DNA of 64,000 bases from Mitsuaria chitosanitabida ATCC BAA-476 = NBRC 102408 (GCF_001598255.1 NZ_BCYP01000018.1:124001-188000); one strand, 5' to 3'; positions 15,323 to 24,777 are shown, counted from the first letter of the stretch. Translations and numbers: made by a program. Notes: generated by a model from the letters alone, not told the origin.

Positions 15323-18300
15323 ATGAATCTCTCCAAATTCTTCATCGACCGCCCGATCTTCGCGGGCGTGCTGTCGGTGCTGATCTTCGTCGCGGGCCTG
15401 CTCGCGGTGCGCGTGCTGCCGATCTCGGAATACCCCGAGGTCGTGCCGCCGCAGGTGGTGGTCCGCGCGCAGTACCCCGGCGCCAACCCCAAGGTCATCG
15501 CCGAAGCCGTCGCCACGCCGCTCGAGGAATCGATCAACGGCGTCGAAGGCATGCTCTACATGGGCAGCCAGGCGACCACCGACGGTCTCATGACGCTGAC
15601 GGTCACCTTCAAGCTGGGCACGGACCCGGACAAGGCCCAGCAGCTGGTGCAGAACCGCGTCTCGCAAGCCGAGCCGCGCCTGCCCGAAGAGGTGCGCCGA
15701 CTCGGCCTGACCACGGTCAAGAGCAGCCCCGACCTGACCATGGTCGTGCACTTGCTGTCGCCCAACGACCGCTACGACATGACCTACCTGCGCAACTACG
15801 CGGTGCTCAACGTCAAGGACCGCCTGGCGCGGATCGGCGGCGTGGGCCAGGTGCAGTTGTTCGGCTCGGGCGACTACTCGATGCGCGTCTGGCTGGACCC
15901 GCAGAAGGTCGCCGAGCACGGTCTGTCCGCCGCGGACGTGGTGCAAGCCATCCGTGAGCAGAACGTGCAGGCCGCGGCCGGCGTGGTCGGCGCGTCCCCC
16001 GGCCTGCAGGGCATCGACCTGCAGCTGCCGATCAACGCGCAGGGCCGCCTGAACAACGAGCAGGAATTCGGCGACATCATCGTCAAGACCGGCGCGAACG
16101 GTCAGGTCACGCGTCTGCGCGACCTGGGCCGCATCGAGCTGGGCGCCGCCGAGTACGCGTTGCGCTCGCTGCTGGACAACAAGTCCGCGGTGGCGATCCC
16201 GATCTTCCAGGCTCCGGGCTCCAACGCGATCGAGATCTCCAACAACGTGCGCGCCACGATGGCGGAGCTCAAGAAGTCCATGCCCGAGGGCGTCGACTAT
16301 TCGATCGTCTATGACCCGACGCAGTTCGTGCGCGCCTCCATCGAGTCGGTGATCCACACCCTGCTCGAGGCCGTGGCGCTGGTCGTGCTGGTCGTGATCC
16401 TGTTCCTGCAGACCTGGCGCGCGTCCATCATTCCGCTGCTGGCCGTCCCGATCTCCATCATCGGCACCTTCGCGGTGATGCATCTGTTCGGCTTCTCGAT
16501 CAACGCGCTGTCGCTGTTCGGCCTGGTGCTGGCCATCGGCATCGTGGTCGACGACGCGATCGTGGTCGTCGAGAACGTGGAGCGCAACATCGAGGCGGGC
16601 CTGAGCCCGCGCGACGCGACCTACCGCGCGATGCGCGAGGTGTCCGGTCCCATCATCGCGATCGCGCTGGTGCTTGTGGCGGTGTTCGTGCCGCTGGCCT
16701 TCATCACCGGTCTGACGGGGCAGTTCTACAAGCAGTTCGCGCTGACGATCGCGATGTCGACGGTGATCTCGGCGGTCAACTCGCTGACGCTGTCGCCCGC
16801 GCTGGCCGCGATGCTGCTCAAGGGCCACGACGCGCCCAAGGACTGGCTGACCCGCGCGATGGACAAGGTGCTGGGCCGCTTCTTCGGCGGCTTCAACAAG
16901 CTGTTCAACCGCGGCGCCAAGGCCTACAGCGGCGGCGTGACCAAGGCGATCTCGCGCAAGATCATCATGCTGGTGGTCTACGCCGGTCTGCTGGGTCTGA
17001 CGGTGGGCCTGTTCAAGGCGGTGCCGAGCGGCTTTGTGCCGGCGCAGGACAAGCAGTACCTGATCGGCTTCGCGCAGCTGCCCGACGGCGCCACGCTGGA
17101 CCGCACCGAAGACGTGATCCGCCGCATGAGCGAGATCGCGATGAAGACGCCCGGCGTCGATCACGCGGTGTCCTTCCCGGGTCTGTCGATCAACGGCTTC
17201 ACCAACAGCTCCAACTCGGGCATCGTCTTCACGCCGCTCAAGCCCTTCGACGAGCGCACCGGCAAGGGCCTCTCGGCGGGTGAGATCGCGGCCAACCTGA
17301 ACGCGCAGTTCGGCCAGATCCAGGACGCCTTCGTCGTGATGTTCCCGCCCCCGCCGGTGCAGGGCCTGGGTACGACCGGCGGCTTCAAGTTCCAGCTGGA
17401 AGACCGCGGCGGCCTGGGCTACGAGGCGCTCGACGGCGCGGTCAAGGCCTTCATGGCCAAGGCCCAGAAGGCGCCGGAGCTGGCAGGTCTGTTCAGCAGC
17501 TACCAGGTCAACGTGCCGCAGCTGTACGCGAACCTGGACCGCACCAAGGCGCGCCAGTTGGGCGTGGCGGTGACGGACGTGTTCGACACGATGCAGATCT
17601 ACCTGGGCTCGCTCTACGTCAACGACTTCAACAAGTTCGGCCGCACCTACACGGTCCGGGTGCAGGCAGATGCCGCCTACCGCGCCCGCGCCGAGGACGT
17701 CGGTCTGCTGAAGGTGCGTTCGGCCTCGGGCGAGATGGTGCCGCTGTCGGCGCTGATGAAGATCGAGCCGAGCTTCGGCCCGGAACGCGCGATGCGCTAC
17801 AACGGCTTCCTGTCCGCCGACATCAACGGCGGCGCGGCCCCCGGTTACTCGACCGGCCAGGCGCAGGAGGCGGTCGCCCGCATCGCCGCCGAGACGCTGC
17901 CCCCGGGCATCAGCTACGAGTGGACCGAGCTGACCTACCAGGAGATCCTGGCCGGCAATTCGGGCGTGTGGGTCTTCCCGCTGGCCATCCTGCTGGTGTT
18001 CCTGGTGCTGGCCGCGCAGTACGAGAGCCTGGCGCTGCCGGTGGCGATCATCCTGATCGTCCCGATGGGTCTGCTGGCGGCGATCACCGGCGTGTGGCTG
18101 AGCCATGGGGACAACAACGTCTTCACGCAGATCGGCTTGATCGTGCTGGTGGGCTTGTCGGCGAAGAACGCGATCCTGATCGTGGAGTTCGCCCGGGAGC
18201 TGGAGTTCTCCGGCAGAAGCCCGCTGCAAGCGGCGATCGAGGCCTCGCGCCTGCGGCTGCGTCCGATCCTGATGACCTCGATGGCCTTCGTGATGGGCGT

Positions 18301-18598
18301 GCTGCCCCTGGTGCTGGCGCACGGCGCCGGCGCCGAGATGCGCAACGCGATGGGCGTGGCGGTGTTCGCCGGGATGATCGGCGTGACGGCCTTCGGCCTG
18401 TTCCTGACGCCGGTGTTCTACGTCGTCGTGCGTCGCCTGTCGGGCAACAAGCCGCTCAAGCAGCACGGCGAGGTGCCGCATGACGTCGAGGCCTTCGTGC
18501 AGCCGGAGCAGGGCGCCGGTCACGACTTCGGCGACCACGCGGGTCCCGGCGGCAACGCCCGCCCGCATCCGGCCGCGCCGCGCCATGAGCTCGAGTGA
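15323..18598 (+). CDS. RND multidrug efflux permease (MexF/AcrB-like, HAE1)
   Basis: A 1091-residue proton-driven inner-membrane pump. It begins MNLSKFFIDRPIFAGVLS as HAE1 pumps do. Twelve membrane helices can be read in two sets of six. The proton-relay pair Asp410-Asp411 lies in IGIVVDDAIVVVEN, with the partner Lys in GLSAKNAILIVEFA. The C-terminal tail is longer than usual and His/Gly-rich (PEQGAGHDFGDHAGPGGNARPHPA). Sequence character is MexF-like rather than AcrB. It lies 125 bp after the adaptor, and the channel gene follows after 110 bp. Confidence 0.95.
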   Translation: MNLSKFFIDRPIFAGVLSVLIFVAGLLAVRVLPISEYPEVVPPQVVVRAQYPGANPKVIAEAVATPLEESINGVEGMLYMGSQATTDGLMTLTVTFKLGTDPDKAQQLVQNRVSQAEPRLPEEVRRLGLTTVKSSPDLTMVVHLLSPNDRYDMTYLRNYAVLNVKDRLARIGGVGQVQLFGSGDYSMRVWLDPQKVAEHGLSAADVVQAIREQNVQAAAGVVGASPGLQGIDLQLPINAQGRLNNEQEFGDIIVKTGANGQVTRLRDLGRIELGAAEYALRSLLDNKSAVAIPIFQAPGSNAIEISNNVRATMAELKKSMPEGVDYSIVYDPTQFVRASIESVIHTLLEAVALVVLVVILFLQTWRASIIPLLAVPISIIGTFAVMHLFGFSINALSLFGLVLAIGIVVDDAIVVVENVERNIEAGLSPRDATYRAMREVSGPIIAIALVLVAVFVPLAFITGLTGQFYKQFALTIAMSTVISAVNSLTLSPALAAMLLKGHDAPKDWLTRAMDKVLGRFFGGFNKLFNRGAKAYSGGVTKAISRKIIMLVVYAGLLGLTVGLFKAVPSGFVPAQDKQYLIGFAQLPDGATLDRTEDVIRRMSEIAMKTPGVDHAVSFPGLSINGFTNSSNSGIVFTPLKPFDERTGKGLSAGEIAANLNAQFGQIQDAFVVMFPPPPVQGLGTTGGFKFQLEDRGGLGYEALDGAVKAFMAKAQKAPELAGLFSSYQVNVPQLYANLDRTKARQLGVAVTDVFDTMQIYLGSLYVNDFNKFGRTYTVRVQADAAYRARAEDVGLLKVRSASGEMVPLSALMKIEPSFGPERAMRYNGFLSADINGGAAPGYSTGQAQEAVARIAAETLPPGISYEWTELTYQEILAGNSGVWVFPLAILLVFLVLAAQYESLALPVAIILIVPMGLLAAITGVWLSHGDNNVFTQIGLIVLVGLSAKNAILIVEFARELEFSGRSPLQAAIEASRLRLRPILMTSMAFVMGVLPLVLAHGAGAEMRNAMGVAVFAGMIGVTAFGLFLTPVFYVVVRRLSGNKPLKQHGEVPHDVEAFVQPEQGAGHDFGDHAGPGGNARPHPAAPRHELE

Positions 18599-18708
18599 GC
18601 GAGAGCCCACGAGCAAGCACGAGCGAATCTGATCCCGGGCTCCCGACGTCCGCCATGAAGCGGGCGTCGGGGCCGGCGGAGCCGACGAGGCTCCAAGGAG
18701 TCCAAGCC

Positions 18709-20121
18709 ATGAAAACGAAACTGATGATGACGACGCTGCTGGCCGCCCTGGTGCTGGCCGGCTGCGCGACACCGCCGCCGATCGACGAGTCGCGGGTGCC
18801 GCCGACGCCCACCGCCTTCAAGTCGACCGCGACGGTCGGCGAGGCGCGCTGGGCAGTGGTGCCGCCGGCCGACGCGGAGCCGCGCGGCGATTGGTGGCTC
18901 GCCTTCGGCGACGCCACGTTGAACGATCTGGTCCGTCGCTCGCTGGTCGGCAACACCGACCTGCAAGGCGCGGCCGCGCGACTGGCGCAAGCGCGCGCGC
19001 TGCTGCGCAGCGCCGACGCGGACCGCATGCCGCAGGTCGGCGTGAACGCCGGCGCCGCGCGCGGCACGGTGGCGGGTCAGGGGCCCGCGGCCACGACGCT
19101 CTACAACGCGGGCGTTGCGGCGAGCTGGGAAGTGGACGTGTCGGGTCGCCTGTCGCAGGCGAGCCGGGCCGCCTCGCTGGACGCGCAGTCGCGAGAATCG
19201 CTGCTGCAGAGCACGCGGCTGATCGTGCAGGCCGATGTCGCGCAGACCTATCTGGCGTTGCGCTTCACCGACCTCGAACGCCGCCTGGTGCGCGACACGG
19301 TGAGCGCCTATCGCGAGACCCTCGCCCTCACGCAGCGCCGCTATCAGGCGGGCGATGTGGCGGAGCTGGATCTGGCGCGCGTGCAGACGGAAGTCGCCTC
19401 GACCGAGGCCGACGCGATCAGCCTGGACCGCCGCCGCGCCGAACTGGTGAACGCGCTGGCCGTGCTGCTGGGCGAGCCGGCCTCGAGCTTCTCGGTGCCG
19501 GAGGACCAGGCCCTGTCCTCATTGCCCGCGATCCCCGCGGGTCTGCCGAGCGCGATGCTGGCGCGCCGTCCTGACGTGGCCGCGGCTCAGCGCAGTCTGC
19601 TGGCGGCGCAGGCGCGGGTGGGCGTGGCGCAGGCCGCGTGGTTCCCGAGCCTGTCGCTGACCGCGAACGGCGGCTATGCCTCGCCGGAGCTGAGCGACGT
19701 CTTCAAGTGGTCGGCGCGCGCGTGGTCGGTGGATGCGCTGCTGTCGCTGCCGATCTTCGACGGCGGCCGCCGCAAGGCCGGCGTGGAATCGGCGACGGCG
19801 GGTCTTGATCTGGCGATGTCCTCGTATCGCCAGCAGCTGTTGCAGGCGCTGCGCGAGGTCGAGGATTCGCTGAGCGGTCTGCGGACCTTGTCGCAGCAAT
19901 CGGAGGTGCAGGCGCTGGCGGTGCAATCGGCCTCGCGGGCGACGGCGCTGTCCGACTCGCGCTACCGCAACGGCCTGGTGAGCCAGCTGGATCTGCTGGA
20001 CGCGCGCCGCAGCGAGCTGCGCAACCGCCGCGCGGCGCTGCAGGTGCAGGCCGCGCAGTACCAGGCGACGGTGGGCCTGATCCGCGCCCTGGGCGGCGGC
20101 TGGGACGCGCCGCAAGCCTGA
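18709..20121 (+). CDS. outer-membrane efflux lipoprotein, NodT/OprM family
   Basis: A 470-residue trimeric outer-membrane channel. The start at 18709 is chosen because AAGGAG sits nine bases upstream and a clean lipoprotein signal follows (MKTKLMMTTLLAALVLAGC, Cys19). The two OEP repeats are evident, e.g. WWLAFGDATLNDLV early and RRPDVAAAQRSLLAAQARVGVAQAAWFPSLSL in the second half (read in pieces). It completes the tripartite pump; a strong terminator follows. Confidence 0.93.
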   Translation: MKTKLMMTTLLAALVLAGCATPPPIDESRVPPTPTAFKSTATVGEARWAVVPPADAEPRGDWWLAFGDATLNDLVRRSLVGNTDLQGAAARLAQARALLRSADADRMPQVGVNAGAARGTVAGQGPAATTLYNAGVAASWEVDVSGRLSQASRAASLDAQSRESLLQSTRLIVQADVAQTYLALRFTDLERRLVRDTVSAYRETLALTQRRYQAGDVAELDLARVQTEVASTEADAISLDRRRAELVNALAVLLGEPASSFSVPEDQALSSLPAIPAGLPSAMLARRPDVAAAQRSLLAAQARVGVAQAAWFPSLSLTANGGYASPELSDVFKWSARAWSVDALLSLPIFDGGRRKAGVESATAGLDLAMSSYRQQLLQALREVEDSLSGLRTLSQQSEVQALAVQSASRATALSDSRYRNGLVSQLDLLDARRSELRNRRAALQVQAAQYQATVGLIRALGGGWDAPQA

Positions 20122-20165
20122 GCGTCTCTCGACCTCAAGACCGGGATCTTTACCGGTGCCCCTTT

Positions 20166-20191
20166 GGCGTGCAGAGATGCACGCCTTTTTT
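20166..20191 (+). terminator. Rho-independent terminator of the efflux operon
   Basis: Perfect 8-bp stem GGCGTGCA / TGCACGCC with a GAGA loop, followed by six T. Located 44 bp after the channel stop codon. Confidence 0.9.
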
Positions 20192-20383
20192 CTTGGCCTG
20201 CGGATTCCAGTCGGTCCGCTGACGTTCATCAGTCTGCGAATCGCCGATGCGCATGGGTGTGGGTCATGGCACCGAGCGCCCCATTTCCCTAAGGTTCATG
20301 GCAGGCAACCAGACCAGGGGAACGACATGGACATGAGGTCAACCGAGCATGGTTGGTGGGCGAGGCCGCTCGATGCCGCGGCA

Positions 20384-20412
20384 TTGAAGTTGAATGAAAT
20401 GATGTCTACAGT
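20384..20412 (+). promoter_or_regulatory. promoter of the AbiE operon, apparently leaderless
   Basis: TTGAAG (20384-20389), 17-bp spacer, TACAGT (20407-20412). The AbiEi ATG begins at 20419, so the predicted start site coincides with the start codon and no ribosome site is present. The surrounding 200 bp are clearly AT-richer than the rest of the window. Confidence 0.5.
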
Positions 20413-20418
20413 TGACGA

Positions 20419-21156
20419 ATGGCGACAACTACGGACAGGAAATCATTCAAGGATCTGCTTCGTGGGCACCCCCGCGGAGAGCCCTTGGACATGCGGATCC
20501 TGCATCGCGAGGGCGTCCCTGCGCACCGGGCGTCGGCATGGGCGCGCAGCGGTTGGCTGGACCACCTGGGGCGCGGTGTGTACGCCATCGGAGGCGACGA
20601 GCCGACCCGCGATGGAACGCTGGCCTATCTGGCACGCAACGTGGCCGGCTTTCATGTGGGAGGCAAGACGGCGCTTGCATGGCATGGACTGGAGCACGAC
20701 CTCGCATTCGATGAGGTGCTCAGCCTTTGGGGCGATCGGGCGAGGGCGATACCGTCATGGGTCGCCGAGCGGTTTCCCCTCCGGTATCAGACGACCCGAA
20801 TCCTGGATTCGGCAGCCCATGACTCGATGGGACTGAAGCCCTTGCTGGCTGGCCATCCGCGCATTCCTGTCTCCGTGCCGGAGCGGGCCCTGCTCGAGAT
20901 GCTGAGCGACCTGGGAAAGACGCAGAGCCTCACCGATGCCCGTCGCCTCATGGAGGGGCTTGGCGGCCTGCGGGTGAAGGTGCTGGATCAACTGCTCGCA
21001 CGAACACAGCGTGTCAAGGTGATTCGTGCGGCCGCACACCTGGCCGCGGACCTGGACCTCCCATGGGCGTCCACCGCGCGCAAGCACAGCGACCGCCTGG
21101 GCGGCTCACGCTGGATCGCCGTCTCCAAGGCCGGGGAGAGAATGGATTTCCGATGA
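20419..21156 (+). CDS. abiEi: AbiEi-family antitoxin (type IV toxin-antitoxin)
   Basis: A 245-residue antitoxin and autorepressor. The N-terminal winged-HTH reads ILHREGVPAHRASAWARSGWLDHLGRGVYAI (in pieces), and an AbiEi C-terminal domain follows with HVGGKTALAWHGL and VPERALLEMLSDLG. The stop overlaps the toxin start by four bases (ATGA). Known AbiEi proteins bind inverted repeats in their own promoter and neutralise AbiEii without direct contact. Codon use is less GC-biased than in the flanking efflux and hydrolase genes, consistent with horizontal transfer. Confidence 0.85.
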   Translation: MATTTDRKSFKDLLRGHPRGEPLDMRILHREGVPAHRASAWARSGWLDHLGRGVYAIGGDEPTRDGTLAYLARNVAGFHVGGKTALAWHGLEHDLAFDEVLSLWGDRARAIPSWVAERFPLRYQTTRILDSAAHDSMGLKPLLAGHPRIPVSVPERALLEMLSDLGKTQSLTDARRLMEGLGGLRVKVLDQLLARTQRVKVIRAAAHLAADLDLPWASTARKHSDRLGGSRWIAVSKAGERMDFR

Positions 21157-22076
21157 GCTTCAATGCGAGGTATGTCGACACCGTCCGGCTGTTGCTCGAC
21201 ATCCTGCCGACGGTGTTCGCCTCGGGCCGATTCGCGATGAAGGGTGGAACAGCCATCAATCTGTTCGTGCAGGACATGCCCAGACTCTCCGTCGACATCG
21301 ACCTTGTCTGGTTGGATCCAACGGCGAATCGCGAGGCAGACCTCGCGGCGATCGCGGCCGATCTGGCGCGCCTGTCGCAAGACCTGCAAGCGCGAGGCTT
21401 GCAGGTCCAGTGGTCGACACGGCTCGATGGTGACGAGGTGCGATTGCTGGCCGCGCGGCGTACGACGCGCGTGAAGGTCGAGGTGAACGCCGTCTTTCGC
21501 GGGACGCTCCTCCCAGTTCGGCGCCAGCCGCTGACCCTCATGGCGCAGGAAGCATTCGATCGGGAGGCATCGATTCCCTGCCTGGCGGAGGAGGAACTCT
21601 ATGGCAGCAAGCTCGTCGCGGCCATGGATCGGCAACATCCCCGCGATCTCTTTGACGTCATGGGCATGTGGGAGCGCATGGGCTGGAACCCGATCGTGGT
21701 CGATTGCTTCGTCGGGTACCTCGCCGGCCACAACCGCCCTGTGCATGAAGTCCTGTTTCCGGCGGCTCGGTCACTTCAGCTCGCGTATGGCAACGAGTTC
21801 CAAGGCATGACGCGGAGACCTGTCCCGAAAGCAGACCTCGTGGCGGCCCAACGCAAATTGTTGGAGGAGCTCCCTGGTCAGCTCACGGCGCGACATCGCT
21901 CGTTCCTGACGTCGCTCGTGATGGCAGAGCCAGACTGGGCCTTGATGCCGTTTGCCCACCTGCGCGAGCTTCCTGCCATTCGCTGGAAGCTGGAGAACCT
22001 GATCGTTCTGCGTCGTCGGCATCCGGAGAAGTTCAACGAGCAGCATCGTCGGCTGATGAGCAGGTTGCAGCCGTGA
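21153..22076 (+). CDS. abiEii: AbiEii-family nucleotidyltransferase toxin
   Basis: A 307-residue toxin of the DUF1814 nucleotidyltransferase family. The catalytic signature is visible as MKGGTAINLF followed by RLSVDIDLVW (the D-x-D pair), then KVEVNAVFRG supplying the third acidic region and EEELYGSKLVAAMDRQHPRDLFDV, a typical AbiEii block. AbiEii enzymes of this family transfer nucleotides and arrest growth, for example on phage infection. It is translationally coupled to abiEi. The start at 21153 is chosen over an upstream in-frame ATG because of the ATGA overlap. Confidence 0.87.
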   Translation: MSFNARYVDTVRLLLDILPTVFASGRFAMKGGTAINLFVQDMPRLSVDIDLVWLDPTANREADLAAIAADLARLSQDLQARGLQVQWSTRLDGDEVRLLAARRTTRVKVEVNAVFRGTLLPVRRQPLTLMAQEAFDREASIPCLAEEELYGSKLVAAMDRQHPRDLFDVMGMWERMGWNPIVVDCFVGYLAGHNRPVHEVLFPAARSLQLAYGNEFQGMTRRPVPKADLVAAQRKLLEELPGQLTARHRSFLTSLVMAEPDWALMPFAHLRELPAIRWKLENLIVLRRRHPEKFNEQHRRLMSRLQP

Positions 22077-22082
22077 GCGGGC

Positions 22083-22316
22083 TCAGCAATGCCCCCTCAC
22101 CCTCACCCGCAGCCTGCGCCATCCCGCCCGCATCAACCACGTCCCGACGCCGGCCAGCAGCGCCACGATGACGAACGCGCCGCCCGCTCCCGCGGGGGCA
22201 CCCGCGCCGTCCGCGGCGCCGATCAACGGCTTGAGCGCCGAGTAGCCGGCCACCACCGCGGCGATCCACAGCACGGCTCCCCCCACCAGCTGTCCGAGGG
22301 CCACCAACTTGTCCAT
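22083..22316 (-). CDS. small two-helix membrane protein
   Basis: A 77-residue protein beginning MDKLVALGQLVGGAVLWIAA, with GGAG eight bases before the ATG. Two membrane segments (about 8-28 and 46-63) are joined by a Gly/Ala loop; the C-terminus is strongly basic (RAGWRRLRVRVRGHC). Family not recognised. It ends 6 bp from the convergent AbiEii gene. Confidence 0.6.
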   Translation of the reverse strand: MDKLVALGQLVGGAVLWIAAVVAGYSALKPLIGAADGAGAPAGAGGAFVIVALLAGVGTWLMRAGWRRLRVRVRGHC

Positions 22317-22381
22317 CGACCAACTCCGAATCCTGAAAACGCAGAAGCCGGCTAGCCTAACCGCGCCAGCGCGCGTGTCGC

Positions 22382-23368
22382 TCAAAGGCCCTCGGTGAGG
22401 AACGGCATCACCGCCGCGAGCAGCGCGTCCGGCGCTTCCTCCGGGATGTAGTGACCGCTGGGCAGCGGCCCGCCGTCGACGTCCAGCGCGACGCGGCGCC
22501 ATTCGGCCAGCGGGTCGAAGCACTTCGCCACGACCCCGTTCGCGCCCCAGTACACCCTCAGCGGCATCGGCAACCAGCGGCCCGCCTCGCGATCCGCGCG
22601 GTCGTGGTCGAGGTCGATGCCGGCCGCGGCGCGGTAGTCCTCGCACATGCCGTGCGCGGTGCCGGGCAGACTCAGCGCGCGCTGGTACTCGATGAAGGCG
22701 CGCGGGTCGAAGGCCGACAGGCCGGCATGACGACGGCCCATCACGTCCAGCGCGTAAGCCGGCGGATCCGCTTCGATCAGACGCTCCGGCAGCGGCGAGG
22801 GCTGGATCAGGAAGAACCAGTGCCAGTAGGCGCGCGCGAAGGCTTCGGAGGTCTGCTCGTACATGGCCAGCGTCGGCGCGATGTCCAGCAGCGCCAGCCG
22901 CTCCACCGTCTGCGGATGATCGGCCGCCATGCGATGCGCGACCCGCGCGCCGCGGTCGTGCGCCAGCACGCGGAAGCGCGTGTGGCCCAGTGCCGCCATC
23001 ACCGTGACCAGGTCCTGCGCCATGCGGCGCTTGCTGTAGTTGCCGTGGTCCGTCGCGCCGGGCGGCTTGGAGGAATCGCCGTAGCCGCGCAGGTCCGGCA
23101 TCACGACGCTGAAGCGCGCCGCCAGCGCCGGCAGCACGCGGTGCCAGATCGCGAGCGTCTGCGGGTGGCCGTGGATCAGCAGCAGCGGCGGGCCCTCGCC
23201 GCAGACGCGCGCGTGGATGCGCACGCCAGGCTCGACCTCGACGAAGAGGCGCCTCGCGCTCGACGGGAAGAGGGCGTCCGCCGGATGCGGCTCGCTCGTG
23301 AAGCGGGCGGTCGGCGCGGTGGCCGGGGCCGCGGACGCCGTGGCGGTGGGGGCGAGGGTGGGACTCAT
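22382..23368 (-). CDS. fluoroacetate dehalogenase-like alpha/beta hydrolase
   Basis: A 328-residue hydrolase. Every landmark of fluoroacetate/haloacetate dehalogenases is present: HGHPQT, nucleophile Asp138 in AHDRGAR with the carboxylate-binding Arg139 and Arg142, the halide pocket His183-Trp184 in YWHWFFL, Tyr245 in CEDYRAAAG, and catalytic His306 in SGHYIPEEAP. The first 40 residues are an Ala/Pro/Thr-rich extension not typical of the family. It would hydrolyse 2-haloacids or related acids; the physiological substrate is unknown. It overlaps the end of ltrA by four bases (ATGA). Confidence 0.85.
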   Translation of the reverse strand: MSPTLAPTATASAAPATAPTARFTSEPHPADALFPSSARRLFVEVEPGVRIHARVCGEGPPLLLIHGHPQTLAIWHRVLPALAARFSVVMPDLRGYGDSSKPPGATDHGNYSKRRMAQDLVTVMAALGHTRFRVLAHDRGARVAHRMAADHPQTVERLALLDIAPTLAMYEQTSEAFARAYWHWFFLIQPSPLPERLIEADPPAYALDVMGRRHAGLSAFDPRAFIEYQRALSLPGTAHGMCEDYRAAAGIDLDHDRADREAGRWLPMPLRVYWGANGVVAKCFDPLAEWRRVALDVDGGPLPSGHYIPEEAPDALLAAVMPFLTEGL

Positions 23369-24639
23369 GACCCGATGCTAGGTTCGTCCGCTTCAACCGC
23401 GCTGTCGGCAGGGAGACACATCGCGCGGGAGCGCCGCTCCCACCAGGCCAGCGCCACCACGACGGCGCAGGCGAAGGCGCTGGTCAGCACCGGTGGCCAG
23501 GTGGAGACGAAGACCGCCGCGATGCCCAGCACCCCCGCGGCGACGAAGTGCGACCACGGCCAGCGGCCCATCACCGCGCGCTTGAACAGGCCCACGCCGA
23601 CCGCGTAGAGCCCGACGCCGCCCAGCAGGCAGACCGCCGTCCTCAGGTCGGTGTGGCCCTCCGGATGCGCGAGCACGAACTCGTCCGCGGCCGCGTTGAC
23701 GATGATGCCGGCCACGATGGGCAGATGCATGTAGGTGTAGGCCAGCCGCGCGAGCTGCCCCGGATCGTCGCTGTGGGCGATGCGGCCCGAGGCGAATTCA
23801 TTGGTCGTGTCGAAGTACAGCCACCACATCGCCAGGCTGCCCGCGAACGAGACCAGGAAGGCCAGCAGACCGATCGGCGTCAGCGGCTCCGCGGCGAAGG
23901 TCGCGCCGGTGACCAGCAAGGACTCGCCCAGCGCGATGATCACGAACAGCGCGCAGCGCTCCGCCAGGTGGCCCCCCGAGACATTCCAGTCCGTGGTCGT
24001 GGACTTGCCCAGGCCCGGCACGTGGAAGCCGGCCGAGGGGCCCACGTACTCGATGGCCAGCGCCGCGACCCACAGCGGCACGCGCAGCGTCGGGTCCAGC
24101 GCGCCGGCGATCCACAGCACCGCCGACACCGTCAGCCACACGCCGATGCGCTGGAAGTTGAGGGTCAGGGTCTCGTCGGCGCCGCGCACGGCCCAGAGGA
24201 AGAACAGCGTCCGGCCCACCTGGATGGCGGCGAAGGAGCCGGCGAACATCAGCGCCCGGTCGCCGAAGGCCTGCGGGAGCGAGGCCGACATCAGCAGTCC
24301 CAGCAGCATGATCGCGAACAGGCCCACGCGGACCGGCACGCGCTCCGGGTCCAGCCAGTTGGTGACCCAGGAGGTGAAGATCCAGACCCACCACACGGCC
24401 AGCATGAGGAAGCCGGTCTCCAGCACGCCGTGCAGCGAGAAGTGCCCGATCAGCGTGTGCGACAGCTGCGTGACGGCGAAGACGAAGACCAGGTCGAAGA
24501 ACAGCTCGGCGAAGCTGACCTTGGCGTGACCGTCGGGATCGGGCGCGCGCAGCAGCGGATGGCGGTGGCGGCCGGCCGGCGGGGGCGCCGGACGGGGAGG
24601 GGCGGGGGCGTTCATGCCCGGACTGTCGCATGTCCGCAT
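23365..24639 (-). CDS. ltrA: low temperature requirement protein A (LtrA) family
   Basis: A 424-residue multi-spanning inner-membrane protein with about ten hydrophobic helices. The LtrA signature appears early (VSFAELFFDLVFVFAVTQLSH, read in pieces) and in the middle (HLAERCALFVIIALGES). Function in bacteria is poorly known; the first member was linked to growth at low temperature in Listeria. The ATG at 24639 has a GGGGGA ribosome site; the ATG at 24615 is an alternative giving 416 residues. First gene of a two-gene operon with the dehalogenase-like gene. Confidence 0.85.
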   Translation of the reverse strand: MRTCDSPGMNAPAPPRPAPPPAGRHRHPLLRAPDPDGHAKVSFAELFFDLVFVFAVTQLSHTLIGHFSLHGVLETGFLMLAVWWVWIFTSWVTNWLDPERVPVRVGLFAIMLLGLLMSASLPQAFGDRALMFAGSFAAIQVGRTLFFLWAVRGADETLTLNFQRIGVWLTVSAVLWIAGALDPTLRVPLWVAALAIEYVGPSAGFHVPGLGKSTTTDWNVSGGHLAERCALFVIIALGESLLVTGATFAAEPLTPIGLLAFLVSFAGSLAMWWLYFDTTNEFASGRIAHSDDPGQLARLAYTYMHLPIVAGIIVNAAADEFVLAHPEGHTDLRTAVCLLGGVGLYAVGVGLFKRAVMGRWPWSHFVAAGVLGIAAVFVSTWPPVLTSAFACAVVVALAWWERRSRAMCLPADSAVEADEPSIGS

Positions 24640-24777
24640 GAGGGTTCCCCCCGTGCCGATGCCGGGTTGACGGACAGCGACGGGGGGCGCCCATAATCCA
24701 CCGGACCGACCCGTGCGGCGTACGCCCCGGCCGGTCACCATCCGCCCACAGATCGACCGCCCCGCCCGAGACGACGC

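Noticed and set aside
14999-18772. A 1257-codon open frame on the minus strand opposite the RND operon
   Set aside because: It is antisense to adaptor and pump genes with clear homology, is His/Arg/Asp-rich as GC-rich shadow frames are, and has no recognisable domain.
20122-20418. tRNA or phage attachment site as entry point for the AbiE cassette
   Set aside because: No tRNA-like fold or direct repeats flanking 20419-22076 could be found by eye.
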